In this document: positions 37,565-52,011 of the stretch, one piece after another | How positions within the stretch are numbered: the stretch's first letter is position 1 | Layout: every line of letters starts with the position of its first letter | Assembly: GCF_964340395.1 (NCBI RefSeq) | Contig: NC_135555.1 | Span: forward strand, 4,173,501 to 4,233,500 | Direction: 5' to 3' | From: Glandiceps talaboti | Lineage: Eukaryota; Hemichordata; Enteropneusta; Spengelidae | DNA: 60,000 nt | The notes under the pieces: generated by a model | What the model was told of the DNA's origin: nothing | The model's database searches: none | Seen by the model: only the letters and a program-made list of their open reading frames with translations | Made by a program: the position numbers and the translations under genes

Positions 37565-37675
37565 ATGTATGTATGTATGTATGTATGTATGTATGTATGT
37601 ATGTTGTATACATGTATGTATGTATGTATGTATGTATGTATGTATGTATGTGTGTGTGTGTGTGTATGTGTGTGT
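37199..37675. repeat. Compound (CTGT)n-(ATGT)n-(TG)n microsatellite with a duplicated module
   Basis: A run of CTGT repeats (37199-37301) passes into ATGT repeats. The word atgttgtatacatgt occurs near 37466 and 37602, each time followed by (tatg)n and then (tg)n, so a ~136-bp block was duplicated. All ORFs here (Met-Tyr-Val-Cys, His-Thr-Tyr-Ile) are repeat translations. Confidence 0.97.
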
Positions 37676-39607
<1,932 letters not shown>

Positions 39608-42218
39608 TAATAAACTTATACATATTGTAATGTTGCCAGTTATACCTGGCATGTCCTCCATGTTTTAAGAAATCATATTCATAGTAACGTTTCATTGTGA
39701 AATACCATTGTATGGTTACAAAAATGTTGAATACATTGTGGACCATTTCCCAGGTGTCCATGACTTAAAATTTTGTTGAGATTAATCCCTTTTATCCACT
39801 GTGATAGTAGATGTCAGCTTGTTGTATTTTCTTTGTGCTATAGAATTGCAGTTACACGACTAGGAGTTAATTCTAAATTGTACCCAATTTCCTGAACGTT
39901 TAACTTTACGTCTGTTGAAGTCCATTGGATGAAACCCTCAGGAACGCATTAGATTTCTACTTTCAAATCACCTTACAAAAATGAATGGCAATAATCCATG
40001 CTACATAATAATCCTCATGCTTCAGTTGAGATATGTATATGCAGTTGTCAATTTGTACACAGTCTTTTGTGGTTGTAGAATGCCCATAACAGAGAGATGG
40101 AAATTTAATATTAGAACAAATTTTCTTTGAAAAAATGAAAACTGTCATAAAAATTATGACAACCTTGGTTAAAGGTTATTGAAATCTGCTTCATGCAATA
40201 TCAACAAAAGTATTACTGAGGCAGTAAATTAATCTGAGATGAAAAGAACATTCTGTTGTTGTTCCTAGTAGAGTACGCTTAAATTTAAAGACATGTATTT
40301 CTTTGGTAAAACGTGTCTTGTAATTATGTTCTCATTTAAAAGCCAGAAATCTACATTATGGTTTTGTCAAAACAGTAGAATATGTAATCATATGTCATCA
40401 TGCTAGTGAAAATCAAACAAACTGAGTACTCTAAATTCAATTCTGGTATGTCAGCGGAAAATAAATTGAATCTCCCGAATTTCAAACAGAATTTTCATCA
40501 CGACTTATTGAATTTGACAGTGTACATATATAAACAAGATTAGTCTAGCCAGACAGAAACCTTATAAATAGACCTCAAAAAATCAACTGGCTTAGTTTGG
40601 CAGAAAGTGATTTGAAAAATGGTCAAAGTAATTTCGGCTAATTAAACTGGTTAACAGATTGAAAAGTAAGTAGTTGTAAATGAAGTCAGTAGGATTTCAT
40701 TCTAAACTGATGGATGATCCAAATAGTCTAGAACTAGACAACAACTACAGACAGACAGACAGACAGACAGACAGGCAGACAGACAAATCCATCAATTTTA
40801 CCTTGATTGAATTCATCTTAATATCCATTAAACTGTAGTTCTCTTGTTCAGTTTTTGTACGGCATGAGTAGTGTGTACTGGAAGGTGAGCCAGGGTTATA
40901 GGGAAGGGAAGGGAGAAATCTTGTGAAATTCACTCACTGTTAGGAAAGAACCTCTGACAAATCTATCCAGCATTTATTGAATTTATCTACCTTCACCCCT
41001 TCCCATCACGAGAAATATTTTAATTTGTCTATAACCCCTTATTACAAGGAATGTTAGAATTTGTCTGTAGTTGCCCCATGTTACAAGAAATGCTGGTCAT
41101 AAATATACTACTTGTGGAATAATTAAATAAAATAAAGAAAGATTTCTACTTGTTACTCAAAACATTTTGGAAATGAGTCCAAAATTTGCCTGAACAAAAT
41201 TTGCCTTGTTTGTCAACAGTGTAAAATAAAGATATTGTGAATGAGACATTTGACAATAGCCTATTGTAGTGCACTCCTGACAAAGCTCTTTGTTTGAATC
41301 AGGCATCAGAATATAAATTTTAATTTAAGACAACCATACAACTAAAAACCTAAACGCCATTCTTGCATGTAAGGAATTTTAAAAAAATTTAATGTTTGTT
41401 GCTATTATGACAGACTTTTCATCAACAGACTGAATCTGTAAATTTTTCTGAAATCTTTGAATGTGGCAATATTTAGACGACAGTGTCTTAACTTTAAACA
41501 ATTCTCCAGACTTCAGAACAAAATGAATATGTGTATGATAATGAGAACTTTAAATGAAGTAAAGATTGTTTAGTATAATTTCAGTGTTTCAGGGATAAAC
41601 AGGTAAACTCTATCGGCATTTTGCCAAGGTTCCCAAACATAATGATGGTAGATTGTGAGGGAAACTATGCAAATTTTACCCCTTTCTGTTTAATACCAGG
41701 GTGCACCAATCTTAGTAAAACATTGAATTTTGTATGTCAAGTTTCCTTTACAATTGTCTTGTTTGCACCAACGTTCAGTATGAAATATTCTGAATCCAGA
41801 AACCATAAACAAGCGTAAAAGTATCATTTGTAAAAAATATAGTAGGAAATAGTTAAGTTTAGTATCTTGATAATAAAAATTGGGTTATATAGTCATCAGT
41901 ATGACATTAATATTAATAACATTCTATTAAAACTACAAACAAATGTAAAAATTGAACTGGAAAAATTGAATTATTCAAAAAGTTTAATATAGTATAGCTA
42001 TTGTATTAAAGGTAGTATTCTCATAATGACAGATGTGTATTATTAGTAGCATAAAACTAATATAATCAGCATTTTGTAGACACTGGTAGCCTAGAAATTG
42101 TCTTGGTTTTCCTTTCTCTAGATGCTACAAAGAGATTGTAAGTCAAGTCTTTGGACTAAAATACTACAAACACACCTAGAAATCTAACCTAAAAATCAAT
42201 GATATACAATTAGATATA

Positions 42219-42342
42219 TTCCCAATATTTTCTTCATTCAGCCAAGGAAAATACAGTGACCTAAGGAGCCCTTGTCTAGCAACTCGTAGTGACAACCCTT
42301 AGGTCATGAGTTCTGGCTGAATGAAGAAAAATATTGGGGAAT
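42219..42342. mobile_element. 124-bp two-stem hairpin element
   Basis: The outer arms ttcccaatattttcttcatt-cagcc and ggctgaatgaagaaaaatat-tggggaa are complementary. Inside them a second pair, tgacctaagg and ccttaggtca, is also complementary, leaving a loop of about 30 nt. It is probably a small MITE. Confidence 0.8.
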
Positions 42343-44704
42343 AACATAATTTAACTACTGACAATAATATAAAAAGTCGAGGAAAGTGGCAATTTTGAGC
42401 TCTTTGACTCATATTACGAAGTCAACAAAACCAGTACATAGACATGTGGTGTCGTGACATAGATCCACAGTGTCGTGATGTAGAACGACCAGAGTATATA
42501 TTCTATATTTTTTGTTGAACCTGGCTCATACATTTTGTAAGTTGAAATAATCAGCAAAACAACTGCAGTCAACGAAAAAATGGCTGTAAACGTCTGACCA
42601 GATTTCAGTATGCTTCATCAGGGACTTAAGTACACAACAAACTGCAACACTGATGACAAACACTGTAATATGACCTCACACAACACTTTAAAGGGGAGGG
42701 GGTTTCATCATAAATGAATGAATTGAGCTTGTGTGACATTGTGTGATCATCCCTAAGAAATATCGAATACAAACCAAGTGTAAAAAGGACTACTCAAAGG
42801 TGCTGTAACTTTAAAATTGTCATTTATTTTCTACACTTGCTATGACTATTAAATACCATCAAACTACAAGTGTAGTTGATAATTCAGTGTGTAATTACAT
42901 CCAAAGAGATAAAGAAACTTGTATTGTTCACACTTGAATACTAGTAGCTGTCTATTTATTATTCAGCAATAGCTGCAACACTCGGCTGATCATATACACA
43001 TATAAATATCTAGGGAGATGTTATACCATTGAATACCTACCAAGGGATGTTTGTGGGCAACATTTGCCTTTTCCCCAGAGACTTGGACGGATAGGTGTCT
43101 AGTGCATAGAATCACAATGGTTTTAAATTGGATGAATAATGAGGTGCTATTTCATATCACTTGTATGTCATCAAATATGCAGTCTGTAGAGGGTTGCCTT
43201 GATTACATGAATTTTCTCAAAGCACATCTTTATTGGGAGCAATGTGGTGTAGTGTGTGTGAACTTTTTCAAATTACTTGTATTTGTGTAAATCCTCGAAT
43301 GTCGACCGGTGACCTCATTAAAACAAAATCTTATCGTTGTCCTAGGGGAAAAACGATTGATTGAGGTTGAGAATTTTGTGGAGGTTTATCGTGTGCAATC
43401 ACTATCTTGTTCCATATGCAATTGTTTAAGTTGCATATGTGTACACTGTCTGTCTGTCTGTCTGTCTCTGGATACATTTGTATAACGTGCATGTTGGGAA
43501 TATACTTGCGTGTATGCTTGTGTGTTGGGAGAGGGAGATGGGTAACTGCCTGTTTCTATCTGTCAAACTGTCTGTCTGTCTGTCTGTCAGTAGATGCATG
43601 CATACATCCTAGAGTACATGCGTATGTTGTCTAATTTCTAAAAATGTATGTACATTGTAAGTGTACCAGTACATGTATATCCATATGAGACACAAACATC
43701 TGTTTCTGAATCCATTGTATTTTGTTTAAAAGGACAAGATACTGTTTATTACTTGTCTTTCAAAAATAAAAAGTAATTTTTTACAAAGTTTTCTAAGGCT
43801 GATTGATGATATACTAAATTAATTATATTCCCAGCTCATTTATAACATATGACAGCATTTACCAGGATATGAAATTACATATACATCTCCCTACATCACA
43901 TGATAACATTTCTACATTTCCGGGAATGATTGACGATGTCTTATTATTTGAGTTTAATACCAATCAATTATCTGAATGTTCTGTCATAACCTAGAGTAAA
44001 CAATGAAATAGCTGGCAGCATTCTGATCAGCCAGCAATTAAGGTTATAGGTGTGAATATATAGGGGAGATGTCACTTCATATCCGAAGTCTTGATAATGG
44101 GTATCCTGTCAGCTGTAATTATTATAGCCAGCTACTGAGAGATTTCATATCATTGATACGTGTATGTCACTGAGACATAGAAAGTCTAATATTAAAACCT
44201 TTTTATCAAATATTTACTCACAATAACTTACATGAGACTCATGATTAAAAGGCTTTGTTACACAGGGTTAAAGTGTTTTTTTGCTCTGTTAGGTGAGACA
44301 GAATGTTTTCATTATATTTTAAACAGAATCATAGAATTGCTAAGAATGTAATATGTTCAGAAAATAAATGTATTGTAAAAAGAAAAGAATTATTGAGGTA
44401 AGCTGAATGTAAAGTAATAATTGTTTTTAAAAAAATTACTTGTAAAATGGAAATTTTGAGAAAATAATACACTGCCATGTGTAGTCAATTTGGATAAATT
44501 TAAAGAGCATTATTAGGAAGAATCAAGTGTTCGTAATGTTTTGTGATAAATAGTATCATGTTGATAATATTGTTATTGTATCTTTAATACAAGGAACATG
44601 ATATTGATAAATTACATAGATGTCTTTATTGACTAAGTCTAGTGATGAATTAAATTTCATTCTAATGAGATTAAACTCTTTGCTATTTAGAATATATAAT
44701 GCAA

Positions 44705-45870
44705 ATTATCGGAGAACAACGAATGCTATTGTTGGCGTATTTACAAGAATTTAGTGTTAGACAAATGTTGGTTCATGGTGTTTGCATTTCTACATCTACA
44801 GGCTAGTGTGTACCTTTTAGCCCCCAGCGGGCACCGCCCACAGGGGATTTATACATTGGGTTTTGTTTGTGCATGTGTGCATTCATCCTCATATCTCTGG
44901 CAAGCACCAACTGTGATATTTCAACTAAAACTGGCACAAAGGTAACATACTATATGAGACATATGTATGTCTCGTTGTTTAGCGATTGAATCAAATATGG
45001 TGGAATGGCAGCCATATTTGTTGTATATTTCAACAGTTTACACCATGACTTTGGAGGTGTAATAATATGTAGTGACTCCATTCAAGTGCTTACACCCATA
45101 TTACCAAATATGAGTGTTCTTTTAAGACCTTGACCTTCGTCCTTGAACAGCTTCTTCATGGTCAAATAGCCAAATTTAGGTTATTGTCATAACTTTGTAA
45201 GTCAAACATTGTAAGTGATGATAATATTTTAATCAAGTCTTATGTTTTAAAAATGAGCATAATTATGCAACCTTGACCTGGGTAGCAAAGTGGTGGCCAT
45301 ATTTGTGATAGAAAAGCACATTTTGCCTGTTACTCTCCAAAAGTTTGATACCTATGGACACCATTCAAGTATCTACCCTTACATTATCAATGATGAGCTT
45401 TCTATTGAGACCCTGACCTTTGACCTTGACAACCATTTTCAAGGTGAAATGACTGAAATTTTCTTTCTACATTAACTCAAGAAGTTGAATACACAAAGAT
45501 TCCGTTTAAATGTCTATACCCCAAAGGTAAGCTTTGATCTTTGATTTTGACCTGGAGCATATTCAAGGTCAAATAATAAATTTGGTCAATAGATTATGAA
45601 TTTTGTATCTAGTGATACCATTCAAAAACTTTACCAAAGAGCACACCAGTTGGGGGCTATGTATTCTATGAAGACTTGTTCTAATGAGCACATACATTTA
45701 AAGAAAGTAATCAGAGAACAACATATTATAACTTTTGGCATAGTTACATTACAACGCAACATTGATATATTGTGTTTGCATTTCTACTTCTACAAGCTAG
45801 TTTATACCTTTGGGAAATTAGTTTTGGCCATTACCAGTATGATCAGAAAACATAGGATATGACATGGTGT
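44705..45870. repeat. Degenerate repeat region with direct duplicates and AGGTCA-type words
   Basis: gagaacaacgaatgcta to gtgtttgcatttctacatct and ggctagtgtgtacctttt (44711-44819) recurs as gagaacaacatattata to gtgtttgcatttctacttct and agctagtttataccttt (45715-45811). Between them, tgaccttgacc/aaggtcaaatga-type words recur with ~140-bp periodic blocks mentioning gccatatttgt and ccattcaagt. The resemblance suggests an old tandem family rather than genes. Confidence 0.65.
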
Positions 45871-46054
45871 CACCTTACCGATATGATATTATCGTTAATT
45901 ATATGGAAATCAATATCTGCGTATATCATTCCTCCAATATCTAATTTAGGGGATTCTTTTCAAAGCATAATGGTAAGTGTCATATGAAAAGACAACAAAA
46001 GTATCCTTTTTAGGAGAAGTTATGATTGTATTGTGTTCATGTCAGATATGCATG

Positions 46055-46055
<1 letters not shown>

Positions 46056-46096
<41 letters not shown>

Positions 46097-46204
46097 TGTA
46101 TATGTGTGTGTGTTTTCATGCATACAGTTAGAGTATGTGTGTGTTATGCATGCACTTCCATTTGTGTGTGTGTGTGTGCATGTGTGTGTGTGTGTGTGTG
46201 TGTC
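46056..46204. repeat. (TG)n microsatellites, interrupted
   Basis: Two TG runs (about 46058-46112 and 46163-46204) separated by mixed sequence. Confidence 0.9.
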
Positions 46205-48024
46205 TATGTTGGTGTGAATATATGTTTGCACACATTTTGCATACATGTTTACATGTGGTGTATCTGTACATACATGCAATTTCATGTGTGCATGTTGAAC
46301 TACAGCATTCAAACAACGGTAGATATTACCTACTTTCTCTTCTTACAAAAACACTGACAATATTGCGACCAGATTAAATACAAATATGTCAAAATAGTTG
46401 CAATGACTCATCAATTTGTTCATTCCTTTATGACTTCTCATTCATTATTTTGATGGATGTCAAATTGAGTCAATGTAACCTCAATATCTAAACGGTTTAT
46501 CATCCAACTGGGCTTAATATTCACCGAAAAATATTATCTAATATTACATTTGGTAATAATAAATCTGTTCGTTATCTGCAAAGATGCATTCATGAGTTGC
46601 AAGCCTCTAATAGATAATGAAAATGCCAGCAAAGGATTTTTTGAATCCTGAGGCACTGATTGGCTGCGGCAAGATATTGTGTGCTTGTGTTCTTTTAGGT
46701 CAATTCTCTTCACCAATATTAAATTAGTAATACTATTGAACAAGGAAACTGTATACCAGTTGTTTGTCTGTGCTATAGAAGAGAGATAGCATCTTTGATG
46801 GGAAATTTTATACGGTAAATGGTAAATTAAATGATTGTGGGTCCACTGATAGAAAGTGTAAGAGTAATCAGGATGAAGTAGCGAGTTGTTTGCCTTATCT
46901 TTTTTATCCCACTTACTTTTCCGTAAGATTGAGGCAAATAGGATTTTGGTCAGATGCATTCTACAGCATCAGTTTCTTATCAGAGTCACCTGTAGGGAAA
47001 ACCACTTAGCTGTATGCTTTCAAGCCATACTGGCATAATGCATAGAATATGATGTGAAGGGAATTCATCGTATGGTCTCCCCAAAGCATCCATGTAATTT
47101 TTTGTGATATGATAATAAGGAAAAAGAATAAATGTCACCATTACAAAAGCCACTTTTAGAAAAACTAAAAGTAATGCGTCGTGTTCTGAAAAGGACTCGT
47201 CAACATTTTTGAAAGCATATGTCAGATAGGATCATGCGTAACATGCTTTGTATTCATTTTCACTGTTCCCATGGTGTATCAATAATGCACAAGAGATTAA
47301 AATCAAGGAAGTGTATTTTGTGTTACTTTGACGATATCTGTCAAACATGTTCTGGTGATAATGTCAGCATAGGCATATTTTATGTCTCTACCACTGTTGC
47401 CATGGTGAATGTTATTTAGAATTGATGTGGAAAGTGCAGGTATTTTTAGTAGCATTATTTCTGGTAGCTCACGTAATTTGATCGTCATATTTCATAATTT
47501 GTCTGCTAGTATTCCAAGAAATATTGAGCTATAAGTTATTTGTTATAATTATGTTTCCAAGAAATATTGAACACGAGTTAATTGTTACCCTATTTCCAAG
47601 AAATATTGAATGCACAAGTTATTTGATACATATTGGCAAATTTTCCAAGAATAGCAATACTAGTATAACTTTTATAATTTAATACTATTATACATTTGAA
47701 AAAATATTTTTTTTAAATTTCAAATCAAATCAATATAATAGCAATGTCCCAAACTGTAGAGTTAAGACTCTACCCCTTTATATACAAGATTAAAAAAAAG
47801 TTGATCAACAAACAAACCATTTTGCCTCTTTAAAGTTGCACTGACACTTTCACCTAATAGCTAAAGATATATTTTTTTAAGTGGTCAATTGCTAATAAAA
47901 AGACATTGTGTTTGTTAGTTAGTAGTCAATATTATCTGTAGGTAGTGTAGTGGCAAGTTTAAATCTTTGAGCAAATGCTTGGTTTTGAATCTGTCACCAT
48001 GACAAAACTACCCTAGTTGTAACT

Positions 48025-48352
48025 GGAGTATAATTTATTGACAAGACAACCATAATATATTCACTGGAAATTGTGAAAATACTGATAATTAAATATTGCT
48101 TATGTTAATCAGTGGTTGATTATCCATAAGCAGTACTAAAACAAGTTGAAATCATGATTGTCGTTGAGGGCGCTGTTTTTGGGTATGGACCCAAAAATCA
48201 ATTTGATTTGATTTATCATGTATACAGCTACAAAAAACATGTTTACCATCAGATGGCGGAATACTGTTCATGGGTACAACATTACAACTTGTAATACAAA
48301 TAAGTTATTGTACCTAACAGAATATTTTTTTTTTTAAAGCATTGCAGTTGCT
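48025..48352 (+). repeat. Dispersed repeat, copy 2 (copy 1 at 26482)
   Basis: Same orientation and block order as copy 1: ggagtata, attcactg-aaattgt, tccataagcagtac, cgttgagggcgctg, ccaaaaatcaatttgattt, gtttacc, cctaac-a, gcagttgc. Confidence 0.85.
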
Positions 48353-48908
48353 ACTCGTGGATTTTTTAACACCTCATCAAATCAGAATACTATTACTATT
48401 CTCGAACAATGAGAAGCCACAATTTCCATTTTAATCAACACTTATTTCCTTGAATCCAACACCAAGGATATCATATAAGATATTAATCTGTATTGCCATA
48501 GATAGATTAATACCTTATCATTTAATGGAAAATATGAGGGCGGGGGACAGGAAGCACAAATATCAGACACTATAGGGTACATGTGCAAATCACTTAATTT
48601 GCAACATCATTAATGGCCTATGCCATATTAGGATTTAGATTGAAGTACAAAAAACCCACTGTAATCTGATCATATAATCCTTTTAATGGCTGCACTAATG
48701 TCAAATGATTGGATTTAAACATTTGATATCAAGCCTTCATCCTAAATTTACATCTCCTTCGAAAGAAGATATGTATTCAAATATGAAACATGATGAAATA
48801 ATGAGAATGAAAATTGATCAGCATTACAGCAGAATAATGGGTCGACGAGTCAATGATTTAAATTAAAGTTTATCCATCATTTTGACTACGACTGTATAAA
48901 AATATTCC

Positions 48909-49283
48909 AGAACTATACATGTGGGCTCGTCTAGGATCTCTCTCTCTCTCTTTTCACCATGTAGACAAATTCTACCAAAAATCTAATTAAAACCTCCTGC
49001 TGGGGAAAGGGTGAATAGCTTATGCCAGTAGTAATCTTTCACACACACTGACAGGTGGTTGTAATTGGTTACTTCGTTCAGTGTACTACAAACTCAACCA
49101 TCAGTTCGAATGTAAATCATGTGAGAACATTGTAATGTCATCTTTATATCACTATTCCAATAGCATTGAACTACCACTGTCACTGTGTCAGTGATATGAA
49201 CGGAATGTTGCGCTAAAGAAAGCCATTGACTATAATACAGTGAAAATGAGAGAGATTGTAGATGAGCCCACATGTGTAGTTCT
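48909..49283. mobile_element. 375-bp MITE with ~50-bp terminal inverted repeats
   Basis: The left end agaactatacatgtgggctc, continuing gtctaggatctctctc, matches the inverse of the right end agaactacacatgtgggctc, continuing atctacaatctctctc, through to ttttcac. No target duplication is obvious and there is no ORF of note. Confidence 0.85.
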
Positions 49284-50136
49284 AGTCTTAGTATCAAAGT
49301 GTTGAGCTAAAGTACTTTTCAAATAAGATCTGTGTACTCCTCAAAATCCAAGAAATTACAAATTTTACTACCTAGTGGTTCACATATAAATGAACTCATA
49401 AACTGATAACGTGTCCAATAATGGAAATATATACAGAATGTTGTAAGACTTGAGGCTTGATGGAGAATTAATAGAACATCGTACAAGATACTTATCACCC
49501 ATAGTTATGTGTTGTATAACCATCTTGCAACCTTGGTCACATTGTCTCAGATGAGTCATTCATCACTGTCATCAAAACAAGATTAACTACAAATTGACTC
49601 CAATTGATTACAGGTGTTATGTCTAGGCATGCTTGGCAAAAACAAAGACAAATCTATGTCTCCATGTTTCTTGCCAGCTGGCGCCTAACAGGGGGATACA
49701 CCATCGCTGATTTTAATGAAATGATGGCATGACATAGTATATCTGTAAATCACCCTCCTGTTGTAGATTGGAAGGATAAAGTGATGGATACGTAAGAAGG
49801 AAACAAATGTGATATAATTTGAAGTGAATTAACACAAAGTTTACTTACCAACAAAAGAGCTCCAGATGTTCTTATGTACTATGTGAATAATTCAGCCTGT
49901 TTCATGGTTTCCTTTTTCAGAGAACTATGAAATTTTCCAATTTAGCTAGAGCTATATATAGCTAATTATAAACTCACCATAGATTGTTGTTTTAACTAAT
50001 TTTAGGGATCTAAAACATAAATATGTAATTCAGCAACTACAACTAGTGTATTACTGGTTGCTTGTCTTTGGCTCTTCTTCACTTTGGTGAAAAGGACTAG
50101 AAATAAAAAAACTTGACACATACATGTACACATACA

Positions 50137-50139
<3 letters not shown>

Positions 50140-50173
<34 letters not shown>

Positions 50174-50350
50174 GCAAGCACACATACATACATGCATACA
50201 TACATATACACATACATACATACATACATACATACATACATACATACATACATACATACATACATACATACATACATACATACATACATACACACACACA
50301 CACGCACATACACACACATATGTGCACACAAATACACACAAACATAAACA
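50140..50350. repeat. (CA)n-(CATA)n compound microsatellite
   Basis: A CA run at 50142-50172 is followed by CATA repeats to about 50290, then mixed CA-rich sequence. Confidence 0.95.
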
Positions 50351-51542
50351 CACACACTAACACACACACTATGTACATGTAGTTCATCCATCTATCCATC
50401 CATCCAGGTATTGAAATTGTCTGTAGTTTTTCTTCCAAGTACATACAATGCCATATTATTTGTACCTGGATTGTAGGAACACAGCAACAACTTTCTGTGA
50501 CTATTATAGTGACTCTTATTTTCTGATATTTGACTACTTGAGAAGCTATATTCTCACTTTCTAAATTCTAATGAGATATACTTAAGTTCAGAGGTATACC
50601 TGACTTCAAAGTATTGCAACTATTAACACTTGACACGTGATTCTCACTTATCTGTGAAAATCCTCCCAGGCATAATATGATACTGGTTGCAAATTACTTC
50701 CTGGGTTTAACACTGGCTGTACAGCCGTCATTGAATCCAGGTTTATTCATAAATTTACTAATGACATTTACATTGTACAAATGTATTGTGTTTAAACTTT
50801 ATTGCCCAAAACATTGTTGAGAATTTTCGATAAATTCAGAAATTAATATTGACAAAGTATAGAAGATGTGTAGAATAAAGAAAAGCATTATTTTGTTGTT
50901 GTGTCTTTTAATTTTGATACCGTGAGTAGTGTTCCTGGTAAGACTTGTGTGAACGAGTTGTGCAGTGTAATTGTCTCTTTTTCTTGTATGTCTAGTTCCT
51001 GATAGACTGTATTCCGTACTACATTATCTCTATACCGTTTAGTCAATCCCGTTATTCTCGCACAGAATTCTGTGCCCCCTCCTACAGTGTTCATAGAAAC
51101 ATGATGAGTCCTAGAAACATGAGAATGATGATGACAGCTTGTCACTTTGTAATGAATTCCTACTGACATGCGCCGTTTGCGCTTTGCCCACCATGGGGGT
51201 TGAAGCACAATTAACGTCTTGAGTAACAGGATTGACTAGACGGTATAGTATGAAGATAACATAGTACAGAATACGGTCTGTCAGGAACTAGACTAGTAGT
51301 AGTATGTTGTGTACAGCCTCATAACCCAACGCCAAGATAAAGGATGGATGGCAGAAAGGACCCATAGGAGAGCTATGCACACAAAATTAAGTAATATTAG
51401 CCATAAATTGAATTAAAGTAATATTAGCCATAAATTAAAAGAGTCTGTTCTCATTATTCCCAAAGCTGATAAAAGTAGAAGTAAAAATTAACTTCAAAAC
51501 AAACAAACAAACAAACAAACAAACATTTGGTTTTGTTTCCAG

Positions 51543-51623
51543 CCAGGCCTATGACAAGACTGGGGAAAACACCTCCAGCAAGTACAGCTTATTTCAGACC
51601 TGAGATTACCGTGGTTTCTAAAC
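51543..51623 (+). CDS. Candidate in-frame cassette exon inside the RALY-like intron
   Basis: An 81-nt segment follows gttttgtttccag (AG at 51541-51542) and precedes a donor-like gtgaga at 51624. It is markedly more GC-rich than its surroundings. After the phase-1 RRM exon it would read in frame as A-RPMTRLGKTPPASTAYFRPE-ITVVSK and leave phase 1 again, so it can be included or skipped without disturbing the exon at 56567; inclusion changes the junction Asp to His. I do not recognise the peptide from the family. A chance open stretch with splice-like borders in a 17-kb intron is the main alternative. Confidence 0.35.
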
Positions 51624-51967
51624 GTGAGAATAAAAGCCAGACAACGAATCATTATGAAATATTTGTGTGTAGGAGACACAGGTGCAAGCTACTAATGATG
51701 TTTCTTCTCATGAGTATAGGTACTCTACATGTCTTGATATTTTGTTGCTGATTCATCCTTTTGTTGAAACATCAAAGGATGTAGAAGGCATCAAATTCAC
51801 TTGCAGTTCTCCATTGTTATGATATTGAATGTATATCAGTGCACTGATTGAGAATATACTCCATGTTTTCAGCACCTACATATTTTAATAATTGTAGATA
51901 TTACAATGAATGCCGATAGACTGGGTTCATTATTAGTTATAAATGAAAATTTTACTCACAAAGTCAA

Positions 51968-51971
<4 letters not shown>

Positions 51972-51998
<27 letters not shown>

Positions 51999-52011
51999 GG
52001 GGGGGGGGGGG
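51972..52011 (+). repeat. Homopolymer junction T27G13
   Basis: 27 T followed directly by 13 G, flanked by tcaaaaaa and tgaattat; the same layout as the minus strand at 15296-15323. Confidence 0.9.

Noticed and set aside
42590-42650. Minus-strand cctgatgaagcatactgaaa resembling a hammerhead ribozyme core
   Set aside because: CTGATGA and GAAA are present, but stem II is too short and the UH cleavage position after stem III is absent. A similar ctgatgaagcatatgag near 10840 also lacks the GAA box.
46534-46959. 141-residue minus-strand ORF
   Set aside because: No recognised family, no splice or promoter context; length is possible by chance in 60 kb. A homology search would decide.
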